A stretch of 64,000 bases of DNA. Origin: Nostoc sp. TCL26-01. GTDB lineage: Bacteria; Cyanobacteriota; Cyanobacteriia; Cyanobacteriales; Nostocaceae. Below the pieces are notes generated by a model. The model did not search any database and was not told where the DNA came from. It saw only the letters and a list, made by a program, of their open reading frames with translations. Shown here one piece after another: positions 51,512-59,560 of the stretch; position 1 is the stretch's first letter, and every line of letters begins with the position of its first letter. The stretch is taken from contig NZ_CP040297.1 in the NCBI RefSeq assembly GCF_013393945.1, positions 4,124,001-4,188,000 on the forward strand, read 5' to 3'. Made by a program: the position numbers and the translations under genes.

Positions 51512-53314
51512 ATGCTGAGAAGGCAAAGTATAGTTAAAGATGAGAGTGATGCAGAACTTGAGCAAAAAATATTAAAAACCTGTTTTAGTTCGGGTTGGAG
51601 ACAGCAAATTCTCACAATCAGTTGTAGTTTAGCTACATTCTTGTATAACTATCAGGTAGTGTCTCCGACTGGCTGCACTTATGCTCAAACACCTGATCCT
51701 ACATCCTTACCTACCGATCGCACTCCCTTACCTAAAGATGTGCTACCGCCATCATCTGAGTCAGAGCAATTACTTCCTCCGGTGCAATTACCACAGCAGC
51801 TAACTCCTCCGGAGGATGATCGTGATGCTAAGTTTCGGATTGATCGCATTGAAGTTGTTGGTAGTACAGTTTTCTCAGCAAAAGATTTTGCCCCTATTAC
51901 AGACCCTTTTGTGGGAAGAGAGGTATCATTTGCAGAGTTATTGCAAGTCAAAGATGCTATCAGTAAGCTCTACACTGATCATGGCTATGTCACTACTGGA
52001 GCTTTAATTACACCGCAGACAGTAGAAGCTGGGGTGGTGAAAATTCAGGTAGTCGAAGGTAGTTTGTCAGAAATCAAAATCATCGGCAACAGACGATTGC
52101 GTAGTCAATACATTCGCGATCGCATTCGCCTCGGTGCTGGTAAACCTCTGAATGTGCCAAAGTTACTAGAAAAGCTACAATTACTGCGTCTTGATCCACG
52201 GTTGCAAAACTTGTCGGCGGAGTTACAGATGGGTGTACGTCCCGGGACTAACATCTTACAAGTAGAGGTTGAAGAAGCCGATACGTTTTCGCTCACAACA
52301 ACTTTAGATAATGGGCGATCGCCTAGTGTCGGTAGTTTCCGTCGGGGTGTGGAGTTGCAAGAAGCCAATTTACTGGGCTTTGGTGATACCCTGAGTGTGG
52401 CATATGCTAATACCGATGGCAGTAATACGATCAATCTCAATTATACATTACCAGTGAATGCTCACAATGGTACTGTCTCCTTTGGGTTTAACCAGGGATG
52501 GAACCACGTGATTGAAGAACCATTCAGCGTCCTGGATATTCAATCAAACATCCACTCCTATGAAGTTGGCTATCGACAACCACTCATCCAAAAGCCTACC
52601 CAAGAATTAGCCGTGGGGTTATCATTCTCGCGCCAAGAAAGCCAAACTGAGTTAGGTCTAGATAATATTGGTGGGTTTGCTTTATCGCCTGGTGCAGATG
52701 ACAACGGCAAAACCAATATTTCGGCCTTACGCTTCACGCAAGAGTATACCCAACGCAGTACTCAACAAGTTTTCGCCGCGCGATCGCAATTTAGTTTAGG
52801 TGTCAATTGGTTGGGGACAAATGTCAATCAAGATGAACCAGATAGCCGCTTTTTTGCTTGGCGGGGACAGACACAATGGGTACGACAGTTAGCACCACAA
52901 ACTTTGTTTTTAGCCAGGGGTGATATGCAACTTGCCGCAACTTCTCTCGTACCCCTAGAGCAATTTGGGCTTGGTGGACAGCTGAGTGTGCGGGGCTATC
53001 GCCAGGATACATTACTGACAGACAATGGTTTTTTGTTTTCGGCAGAATTTCGCTTGCCGATTTTGCGTGCTTCTAAACTCGGAGGAGTTTTACAACTGAC
53101 ACCATTTATCGATGTGGGCAAAGGTTGGAATACAAAGGGTGAAAATCCATCACCCAGTACCTTGGTAGGTACTGGATTAGGATTGTTGTGGCAACAAGGT
53201 GATGACTTTTCAGCTCGTTTGGATTGGGGAATACCCTTAACATCAGTAGAAGGAGAGAAGCGATCGCTCCAAGAAAATGGGCTATATTTTTCAGTACGCT
53301 ATTCGCCGTTTTGA
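51512..53314 (+). CDS. TpsB-family two-partner secretion transporter
   Basis: A 600-residue ShlB/FhaC/HecB-type outer membrane transporter. After a charged N terminus and a hydrophobic segment (about 34-50) comes a Pro-rich linker, two POTRA domains (about 107-180 and 185-255) and a 16-strand barrel with the VRGYR lid motif (LGGQLSVRGYRQDT, near 490) and terminal YSPF. GGGGGAAG precedes the ATG. It pairs with the TpsA gene 150 bases downstream, which it should export. Confidence 0.9.
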   Translation: MLRRQSIVKDESDAELEQKILKTCFSSGWRQQILTISCSLATFLYNYQVVSPTGCTYAQTPDPTSLPTDRTPLPKDVLPPSSESEQLLPPVQLPQQLTPPEDDRDAKFRIDRIEVVGSTVFSAKDFAPITDPFVGREVSFAELLQVKDAISKLYTDHGYVTTGALITPQTVEAGVVKIQVVEGSLSEIKIIGNRRLRSQYIRDRIRLGAGKPLNVPKLLEKLQLLRLDPRLQNLSAELQMGVRPGTNILQVEVEEADTFSLTTTLDNGRSPSVGSFRRGVELQEANLLGFGDTLSVAYANTDGSNTINLNYTLPVNAHNGTVSFGFNQGWNHVIEEPFSVLDIQSNIHSYEVGYRQPLIQKPTQELAVGLSFSRQESQTELGLDNIGGFALSPGADDNGKTNISALRFTQEYTQRSTQQVFAARSQFSLGVNWLGTNVNQDEPDSRFFAWRGQTQWVRQLAPQTLFLARGDMQLAATSLVPLEQFGLGGQLSVRGYRQDTLLTDNGFLFSAEFRLPILRASKLGGVLQLTPFIDVGKGWNTKGENPSPSTLVGTGLGLLWQQGDDFSARLDWGIPLTSVEGEKRSLQENGLYFSVRYSPF

Positions 53315-53464
53315 TCTCTAAAACTGCCTCAAAATTCTCGTCGTAGTCGTGACGCAAACTGTTTGTGTTTGTTGTGTAACTCAGTATCATTGATCTCTAC
53401 AAGTGTTTCAGTCCCTTACCATTTTGGGAAACCTATTAATTATGAGGTATTAGGGAACTGAACA

Positions 53465-55942
53465 ATGAAGGCATCCGGTTTTGGTTGGTACTTGGTGAAT
53501 GTAATTTGCACAACTGGGATGCTTTGGTGGTGCGGCTTTGCCAATGCCCAAGTTAGTGCCGATGGTAGTCTCAAAACCACTGTTTCGCAAAGCGGCAATG
53601 ATTTTATTATCACTAATGGCGATCGCATAGGCAACAACCTTTTCCACAGTTTTAGCCAATTCTCTATTCCTACCAATGGTTCTGTATCTTTCCAGAATGC
53701 CTCAGATATTCACAATATTTTTAGCCGTGTGACGGGGGGTAATCTTTCCCATATTGATGGTTTAATTCAAGCTAATGGTCATGCTAATTTATTTTTGCTC
53801 AATCCTAGTGGCATCATGTTTGGGCCTAATGCCAGCCTGAATATTAGTGGTTCGTTTATTGGCACGACAGCCAATAGTATTAAATTTAGTGATGGCATTG
53901 AGTTTAGTGCAGTTAATTCCCAAGCTGACACATTATTAACCATCAATGTGCCGATTGGACTGCAAATGGGTAATAGTCCTTCATCAATACAAGTCCAAGG
54001 TACAGGACATAGCTTAAATACTAATAGTGATTTGGCTCCTGTGAATCGCATTCCCAGTCCCACAGAACTCAAGGTAAAACCTGGACAAACCCTGGCATTG
54101 GTGGGTGGTAATTTGAATTTAAATGGGGCAACTTTGACGGCGGAACAAGGGCGAATTGCATTAGGTAGTCTCGGTAGTGCAGGACTAGTTGATTTGATAC
54201 CTACTACTCAGGGTTATATGTTGGGGTATAGTTCTGGACAAAGCTTTAGTGACATTCAATTAGCCCAGAAATCATTATTAGATGTCAGTGGATTTAATGC
54301 AGGTTCCGTTCAACTGCAAGGACGAAATATTCAATTCACTGATGGTTCCCTGGTGTTAGCGCAAAATTATGGCAATCTAGCTAGTGGAGACATTCGCATT
54401 CAAGCATCAGCTGCGATCGATATTATTGGTGTGACATCTGACAGCAAAATTCGCAGTGGTATTCGCTCTGAAGCTTTAAACACAGGAGATGGTGCGAATA
54501 TCAATATCATCACTCCTCGCTTGACGCTCCAGCAAGGTTCAGGCATCAATAACTTAACATACGGCATAGCTAACAGTGGCAAAATTCAGATGGCAGCATC
54601 AGCAGTAGAGATATCGGGCTTCTCTCCTCTCAATCCCAGTAGTGTATCCAGTATTTCTACGATTACAAATGGTGTTGGTTCAGCAAGTGATGTTTTTGTC
54701 AATAGTAATAGTTTATTGGTTGCCGGTGGAGCCTCATTGTCGTCAACGACATTTGGCAGTGGTTCTAGTGGAAAGGTGACAATTCACAATCAAAACACTA
54801 CCGTTATGGGGGAAAGCCCTTTTGGACTCTATAGCAACATTAGTATTACTACCTTTGCTACTGGAAATACCCAAGATTTAACACTGAATACTGGGAAATT
54901 ACAAATTTTAGCTGGTGGCACAGTTGGCTCATCAGCATTTTTTGTGGGTAATGGTGGAAATGTGAACATCAATGCCACAGAAGCGATCGCCATTAGTGGT
55001 AAAAGTCCTAATAATAACAGTAGCATCAACTCGGCTGCTATCCGGTTGAGTCCGCAATTACGGCAATTATTTGGTTTACCAGATATGCTGACAGCGAATG
55101 CAGGTAGTGTCAGCATTAATACACCCAACCTGATCCTGACAGATAGTGGGACTGTGAGTGTAACTAGTCAAGGTACTGGCAATGGTGGCAATTTGAATAT
55201 CACCGCAGATATCATCCAATTAAAAAATCAAGGTTTAATTCAAGCCCAAACCGAATCTGGCAATGGTGGTAACATCGGCTTACAAGTTGGCAAGTTATTG
55301 CTGCTACGAGACAATAGCCAAATCACTGCTACAGCAGGCGGTAATGGTAATGGCGGTAATATCAGTATCAATGCACCCATAATTACTGGATTAGAAAATA
55401 GCGATATTTTTGCCAACGCTCTCCAAGGACGTGGCGGGAATATTCAAATCACCACACAGGGAATCATCGGTTTACAATATCGTCCTCAAATTACAGATGA
55501 AAATGATATTACGGCTAGTTCGGAATTTGGTGTCAGTGGTACAGTTCAAATTAATCACATCGGCATTGATGCTGATTCTGGCTTAGTTGAGTTGCCAGAA
55601 AATGTCACTGACCCATCACAACAAATAGCTAGTGGCTGTTCTGCAAATCAAGGGAGTCGTTTTGTCGCCACGGGACGCGGTGGAATACCACAAAATCCAG
55701 TTTTAGAAGTGAGGAGCGATATTTACAACGAACTACGCTTAAGTACTTGGTCAGATATCCGCAATCTGACTACATACCGCACCACTACGAATGTGACAGC
55801 ACCAACACCCGCACTGCAACAGATGCCGCTTCAAGCTACTTCCTGGCATCGTAACACCCAAGGCAAAATTGAGTTAGTTGCAGATCAATCTTCAATTCAG
55901 GCACAGCAACAATTAACCTGTGCTGCGGTTTTTCCAAGCTAA
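53465..55942 (+). CDS. TpsA-family filamentous haemagglutinin-like exoprotein
   Basis: An 825-residue exported protein. Signal peptide about residues 1-28 (ending FANAQ), the TPS secretion domain about 30-275 with NGDRIGNNLFHSFSQF, NIFSRVTGG and LFLLNPSGIMFGP, then a beta-helix of Gly/Asn-rich repeats (SGNGGNI type) to about 690. The C-terminal SGCSANQGSRFVATGRGGIPQNP is the standard end of cyanobacterial TpsA proteins. Much shorter than pathogen adhesins, so a compact surface or matrix protein. Its dedicated exporter lies directly upstream. Confidence 0.9.
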   Translation: MKASGFGWYLVNVICTTGMLWWCGFANAQVSADGSLKTTVSQSGNDFIITNGDRIGNNLFHSFSQFSIPTNGSVSFQNASDIHNIFSRVTGGNLSHIDGLIQANGHANLFLLNPSGIMFGPNASLNISGSFIGTTANSIKFSDGIEFSAVNSQADTLLTINVPIGLQMGNSPSSIQVQGTGHSLNTNSDLAPVNRIPSPTELKVKPGQTLALVGGNLNLNGATLTAEQGRIALGSLGSAGLVDLIPTTQGYMLGYSSGQSFSDIQLAQKSLLDVSGFNAGSVQLQGRNIQFTDGSLVLAQNYGNLASGDIRIQASAAIDIIGVTSDSKIRSGIRSEALNTGDGANINIITPRLTLQQGSGINNLTYGIANSGKIQMAASAVEISGFSPLNPSSVSSISTITNGVGSASDVFVNSNSLLVAGGASLSSTTFGSGSSGKVTIHNQNTTVMGESPFGLYSNISITTFATGNTQDLTLNTGKLQILAGGTVGSSAFFVGNGGNVNINATEAIAISGKSPNNNSSINSAAIRLSPQLRQLFGLPDMLTANAGSVSINTPNLILTDSGTVSVTSQGTGNGGNLNITADIIQLKNQGLIQAQTESGNGGNIGLQVGKLLLLRDNSQITATAGGNGNGGNISINAPIITGLENSDIFANALQGRGGNIQITTQGIIGLQYRPQITDENDITASSEFGVSGTVQINHIGIDADSGLVELPENVTDPSQQIASGCSANQGSRFVATGRGGIPQNPVLEVRSDIYNELRLSTWSDIRNLTTYRTTTNVTAPTPALQQMPLQATSWHRNTQGKIELVADQSSIQAQQQLTCAAVFPS

Positions 55943-56374
55943 TAATGTGATCAATAATACTATAGCCCACCTTCCGCACCCTAACTGTCACACATCAATA
56001 AAAAGTCGCTTTAGTAGTACATAAAAACTAAAATAGAGTGGAAAGAAAAAAGAGTTAATGAGAAGAAATAGCATTAAGCTAGAATTGGATGAGAAAGTAA
56101 AGTTTTGTGACAAAGACAGGAGAAAGAGAAAACTTCATAGTTAAAAAAATTAATTGATAACAAAAAGAGAAATGATTTAATAACAACAGAAGTTGTGGAG
56201 GAATCTGTTGTGAAATTGAAACACCAAGAAAGGGAAATTCAGAACATGAGGAATTGTTGTTATAAATGTCTATCAAGTGTCTATTAAATATCCGCCTTTC
56301 ACTGCCCGTAGGATAGGATTGTTATATACGTTAGCTACTACATTTAGATTATTAACAGTTAAAGAGGTCTAAAA
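55943..56374. other. Purine-rich intergenic region before the toxin-antitoxin pair
   Basis: About 430 bases. The stretch 56035-56260 is strongly purine-rich on the plus strand (AGAAA/GAGAA-type). A duplicated AAGTGTCTAT(T/C)AA-like pair near 56270-56290 may be part of the antitoxin operator. No gene seen. Confidence 0.45.
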
Positions 56375-56614
56375 ATGAAAACTGAACACGAACGCGAACA
56401 GTTAATCAACGCAATCAACGTACTGTTACATCAATCTTATGACAGTACTTTAGACGAGATTTATGCACTACTCAAAAAAATCGAAGATGAAGAGGACGAA
56501 AATGATTTAATCGCCTATCATGCTGCTAAAAGTGATATAGAAAATAATAGTCTTATCGCCTGGGAAGACATGAAAAAAGAAATCACTAATGAAAGAAAAA
56601 AGGACGTAGCGTGA
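56375..56614 (+). CDS. Putative antitoxin of a RelE/ParE-type module
   Basis: A 79-residue very acidic helical protein (TLDEIYALLKKIEDEEDENDLIAYHAAKSDIENN) ending in a basic tail. Its stop codon overlaps the GTG start of the next gene by four bases (GTGA), the usual coupling in toxin-antitoxin pairs. No family name is obvious. Antitoxins of this class bind and mask the toxin and repress the operon. Confidence 0.7.
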   Translation: MKTEHEREQLINAINVLLHQSYDSTLDEIYALLKKIEDEEDENDLIAYHAAKSDIENNSLIAWEDMKKEITNERKKDVA

Positions 56615-56877
56615 TCTACGAAGTTAAATTTACCAATGCGGCGAGAAAAATGTTTAGAAAACTATCTCAAGAATTGCAAGACCGCATACAAACTAAAATA
56701 GATGACTTAGCAATAGAACCACGTCCCAACGGAGTAAAAAAGTTAAAAGGTGAAGAAAATTCCTATCGAATTAGAGTAGGCGACTATCGCGTTATCTACG
56801 ATATTTTCGATGATGTTTTATTGGTAAGTGTTGTGTCAGTCGGACATCGTAGCGAGGTATATAAAGATGAAAGTTGA
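56611..56877 (+). CDS. RelE/ParE superfamily toxin
   Basis: An 88-residue basic protein starting at GTG. The family fold is visible: YEVKFTNAARKMFRKL at the start, helix pair LQDRIQTKIDDLA, PRPNGVKKLKG, the YRIRVGDYRVIYDI strand pair and the terminal VVSVGHRSEVY. This is the RelE-like layout with R and Y/H residues suited to mRNA cleavage on the ribosome; ParE-like gyrase inhibition cannot be excluded. Starts inside the antitoxin stop. Confidence 0.85.
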   Translation: MIYEVKFTNAARKMFRKLSQELQDRIQTKIDDLAIEPRPNGVKKLKGEENSYRIRVGDYRVIYDIFDDVLLVSVVSVGHRSEVYKDES

Positions 56878-56937
56878 CAAGCAATAAAAAATTAGAGCTA
56901 TCGCCTACAGCTCCCGACTGGGGCTGTCAACTTTCCC

Positions 56938-57101
56938 AAGACTTACGCACTCAACCAATAAACCCTTCTGAGGGTGGTCATTAGTCATTAGTCATTAGTC
57001 AAAGGGAGCCAGCCGCTTGGGGATTTTTCCCTCGTTGTAGCAAGTGGAGCTTGTACCCGCCCACGGGGGTGGCTCAGGAACGCACTATCTCACTATTGAC
57101 T
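56938..57101 (+). mobile_element. Truncated MITE-like element, left end only
   Basis: Begins AGACTTACGCACTCAACCAATAAACCCTTCTG (left end of 17742-17949, with minor changes; length here shown by position), has GTCATTA heptamers, and keeps the AGGAACGCACTAT block near 57077. The right end is missing. The remnant stops at the DoxX stop codon. Confidence 0.6.
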
Positions 57102-57638
57102 CTAAAAATTTTGACGTTGCTGTCTGCGGCGTTTCCAACCAAGTTTGGTGAAAGAGAAATTGAGGATATTTTGTTGGGAACGAGTGGATGAGTTGGCGAG
57201 GTTTTGTTTTTTGCTTCTCCAGTGATCGATGGAGTAAATATTGAAACTGTTGGCGGCTAGCAAAATAAATAGTACCAGTCCATAACTCAGCATGGAAGTG
57301 GCTGCACCCCAGTTTTGGATTGATGTCACACCTAATTTCAAAATGATCATCAGCACAAAGGTGACTATCAAAGCGCTACGTGTAGCTAATCCAATGGTGA
57401 GTAATATCCCAACGATTAACTCCACCGGGGGGACTAGATAAGAGTTTAGCCTGACTAAGAATTCGGGGAAATAAGAGTTTTCTAGTTGTTTGACAGTGGC
57501 TTCCACAAAGCCGGGAATGTTACCAATGCGGGTGAATCCATGATTGAAATAATTCACGCCAATCAGAACTCGCAGTAACAGGTAAGCGATCGCAATATCT
57601 TTGTCTCTCAAATTAATGTAGGTTCTGTTTTCATTCAT
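57102..57638 (-). CDS. DoxX-family membrane protein
   Basis: A 178-residue protein with four membrane segments: AIAYLLLRVLIGVNYFNHGFTRIG, the loop with FPEFLVRLNSYLVPPVELIVGILLTIGL, then two more helices, and a basic tail ending RRRQQRQ. Pattern matches DoxX (respiration-linked or thiosulfate:quinone oxidoreductase DoxD-like family). The function of most bacterial DoxX proteins is unclear, some act with oxidases under stress. Single gene. Confidence 0.8.
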   Translation of the reverse strand: MNENRTYINLRDKDIAIAYLLLRVLIGVNYFNHGFTRIGNIPGFVEATVKQLENSYFPEFLVRLNSYLVPPVELIVGILLTIGLATRSALIVTFVLMIILKLGVTSIQNWGAATSMLSYGLVLFILLAANSFNIYSIDHWRSKKQNLANSSTRSQQNILNFSFTKLGWKRRRQQRQNF

Positions 57639-58180
57639 TATCCTTCACTCCAATGATGTTACGCCAACTGTGATTGAGGGAAATTGTCGCAATTTGGATC
57701 AACAAGACTTTTGGGAGAAAACAAGCAAATCAATGCTGCGATCACTAAATGTATCACCTTGATTATTATATACAGTGTTTCTCAGTTACGTGGGGTTAAA
57801 AAAGGGGTGAGAAGCTAGAGTGAGGTAATCAAATATTGATAGTGTGAGGAATCAGTGAGGGTAGAAGATCAGGATACGTGCTGCTGGGATGGCGTTGGTG
57901 AGTCTTTGCCCCATCTCTTGCTTCTCTGTGGCTCAAATTTTCAACACAAGTACGCTAACATACTTATTTAAGTTGCTAAGAGGACGTTGGAAAAGTCTGT
58001 CTCTTTGTCATGTTGAATGCAGCGTAGCGGAATGAAACATCTCGGTATGTGCCACAAAACCTAGATTCTTCCTGATGCTCCGCTCCAGTCAGAATGACAT
58101 TTTTCTACTTACTGAAACTTTTCAAACACCCTCTAAGAATAGATGTTGTCAGCTGGATAAGTTTATAAATACGTGAATTT
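57639..58180. other. Intergenic region holding a MITE-like element
   Basis: About 540 bases between divergent doxX and the FAD-protein gene. The element at 57976-58137 fills the right third. The rest is AT-rich and may carry both promoters. Confidence 0.5.
57976..58137. mobile_element. MITE-like element with CTAAGAGG...GAAAAGT ends
   Basis: A 162-base segment with imperfect terminal inverted repeats: CTAAGAGGACGTTGGAAAAGT at the left (21 bp, given as the positions 57976-57996) and ACTTTTCAAACACCCTCTAAG at the right. Inside is a second inverted pair, TGTCATGTTGAATGC...AGTCAGAATGACA. The layout matches an abundant repeat type in Nostoc-like genomes. Confidence 0.6.
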
Positions 58181-59023
58181 ATGCTACGTGAATTTGGTAA
58201 TCGAGAGGAATTAATCGCTTATTTGCGGGAACAGTTCCCGCAAGCAGCAGCCAGGAGTCAGGAAATCAGTCATATCATAGGTGGCAGAAAAGCTGCACAA
58301 ACAGCTCTCAGAAAAGTTAACCCAGTAGCATACGCAAAAACACGTAACTTTTTAACTGGCGATGTCACTCGACTTTCACCCTACATCCGCTATGGAGTTT
58401 TGAGTCTGCGAGAAATTCGTGATTATGTACTTGATCAAGTTAGTCATCCAGATGAAGCGACAAAACTCATTAATGAGTTAGGTTGGCGGGATTACTGGCA
58501 AAGATTATATATCAAGCTCGGCAATGGTATCTGGCAAGACCAAGAAGAATATAAGACTGGTTACACTCCCAGCGAATACGCACCAGATTTGCCAGCAGAT
58601 ATCACAGCAGGAAATACAGGATTAGTTTGCATTGACAACTTTAGCCGCGAATTACAAGATACTGGCTACCTGCACAATCATCTGCGGATGTGGCTAGCTG
58701 CCTACATTGTCCATTGGCGACGCATTCGCTGGCAAGCAGGGGCTAAATGGTTTTTAGAACACCTTTTAGATGGTGATCCTGCCAGTAATAATATGTCATG
58801 GCAATGGGTAGCCAGTACTTTCAGTCATAAACCATATTTTTTCAACCGCGAAAACTTAGAACGATACACTAAAAGCGTGTATTGTCAAAAATGTCCCCTC
58901 TATGGTCATTGTGACTTTGAAGGTAGTTACGAAGAATTAGAAAAACGACTTTTTCCCCAAGGCGAATTTAACAAACCAGCTAATAGCCAAAGTTGGCAAC
59001 GAGGTAAGAAAGGGAGAAAGTAA
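58181..59023 (+). CDS. Photolyase/cryptochrome-like FAD-binding protein without antenna domain
   Basis: A 280-residue protein that aligns only with the C-terminal FAD domain of photolyases. Visible blocks: TRLSPYIRYGVLSLREI, LINELGWRDYWQRLY, the flavin motif TGYLHNHLRMWLAAYIV, and WFLEHLLDGDPASNNMSWQWVASTFSHKPYFFNREN. The alpha/beta antenna-binding domain is absent; the start at 58181 is followed by family-specific residues, so this looks natural rather than truncated by frameshift. The C terminus adds a YCQKCPLYGHC motif (C235, C238, C244) that may bind metal or a cluster. Whether it repairs DNA or senses light is unknown. Confidence 0.8.
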   Translation: MLREFGNREELIAYLREQFPQAAARSQEISHIIGGRKAAQTALRKVNPVAYAKTRNFLTGDVTRLSPYIRYGVLSLREIRDYVLDQVSHPDEATKLINELGWRDYWQRLYIKLGNGIWQDQEEYKTGYTPSEYAPDLPADITAGNTGLVCIDNFSRELQDTGYLHNHLRMWLAAYIVHWRRIRWQAGAKWFLEHLLDGDPASNNMSWQWVASTFSHKPYFFNRENLERYTKSVYCQKCPLYGHCDFEGSYEELEKRLFPQGEFNKPANSQSWQRGKKGRK

Positions 59024-59091
59024 CTGACAACGCACCGCTATATTACCTATTGCCATCGACAGAATTTAATTCTGCGTTGCCCGAAATCCTT

Positions 59092-59120
59092 GTAGAGACG
59101 TTGCACTGCAACGTCTCTAC
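59092..59120. terminator. Long perfect palindrome after the FAD-protein gene
   Basis: GTAGAGACGTTGCA, one central base, then TGCAACGTCTCTAC: a 14-bp perfect stem about 70 bases after the stop codon. A shorter relative is at 18920-18943, so this is also a dispersed repeat. It should terminate or stabilise the 3' end. Confidence 0.6.
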
Positions 59121-59135
59121 ATTCATTTTCACCAG

Positions 59136-59303
59136 ATGTCTAATGTACTGGCTGACATTGCCAATGTATTGACTGACATTGCTAATGTACTGGCTGACAT
59201 TGCTAATGTACTGGCTGACATTGTGAATGTATTGACTAACACTGCCAATGTATTGACTGACATTGTGAATGTATTGATTAACATTGCCAATATGGACTAT
59301 TGA
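59136..59303 (+). CDS. Possible 55-residue heptad-repeat peptide / 21-bp tandem repeat
   Basis: Seven copies of a 21-base unit (AATGTACTGGCTGACATTGC type) form an open frame from ATG 59136 to TGA 59301-59303. It would encode N-V-L-(A/T)-D-I-(A/V) repeated seven times, an amphipathic heptad. Differences between units are largely synonymous (CTG/TTG, GCT/GCC) or conservative (Ala/Val, Ala/Thr). There is no clear ribosome binding site, so it may be only a tandem repeat. Confidence 0.4.
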   Translation: MSNVLADIANVLTDIANVLADIANVLADIVNVLTNTANVLTDIVNVLINIANMDY

Positions 59304-59344
59304 CTACCCTCAGCAAGGTTTTTTGGTTCAGTGCGTAAGTCCTA
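59301..59344 (-). mobile_element. Isolated end of the TAGGACTTACGCA element
   Basis: GACTACCCTCAGCAAGG through TGCGTAAGTCCTA matches 20236-20280 closely. No matching left end is visible upstream, where the 21-bp array lies instead, so this is a solo end or a composite element whose interior was replaced by that array. Confidence 0.6.
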
Positions 59345-59560
59345 TGTATTTTCAATTGACGCGGCAATGTATCTAAGTTATAACCAACTATCAAGGATAC
59401 ACGTATATATTTATTTGAGTATTACCACTAGCACATAGAGTAATCATCAAGACATTCTGATTCTTGTTCACACAACACTCAGATCCCTGACTTCTTCAAA
59501 AAATCGGGGATCTAATTCCTCATGAATATCTCACTTATACTAAATCTTCAGAACACAAAC
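59345..59560. other. Upstream region of the DUF4347 gene with hairpin
   Basis: Carries the hairpin AGATCCCTGACTTCTT...AAATCGGGGATCT (59481-59512), third copy of the family at 9-37 and 5664-5694. The hairpin is about 50 bases before the ATG, where it could affect the long gene's leader. Confidence 0.55.
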
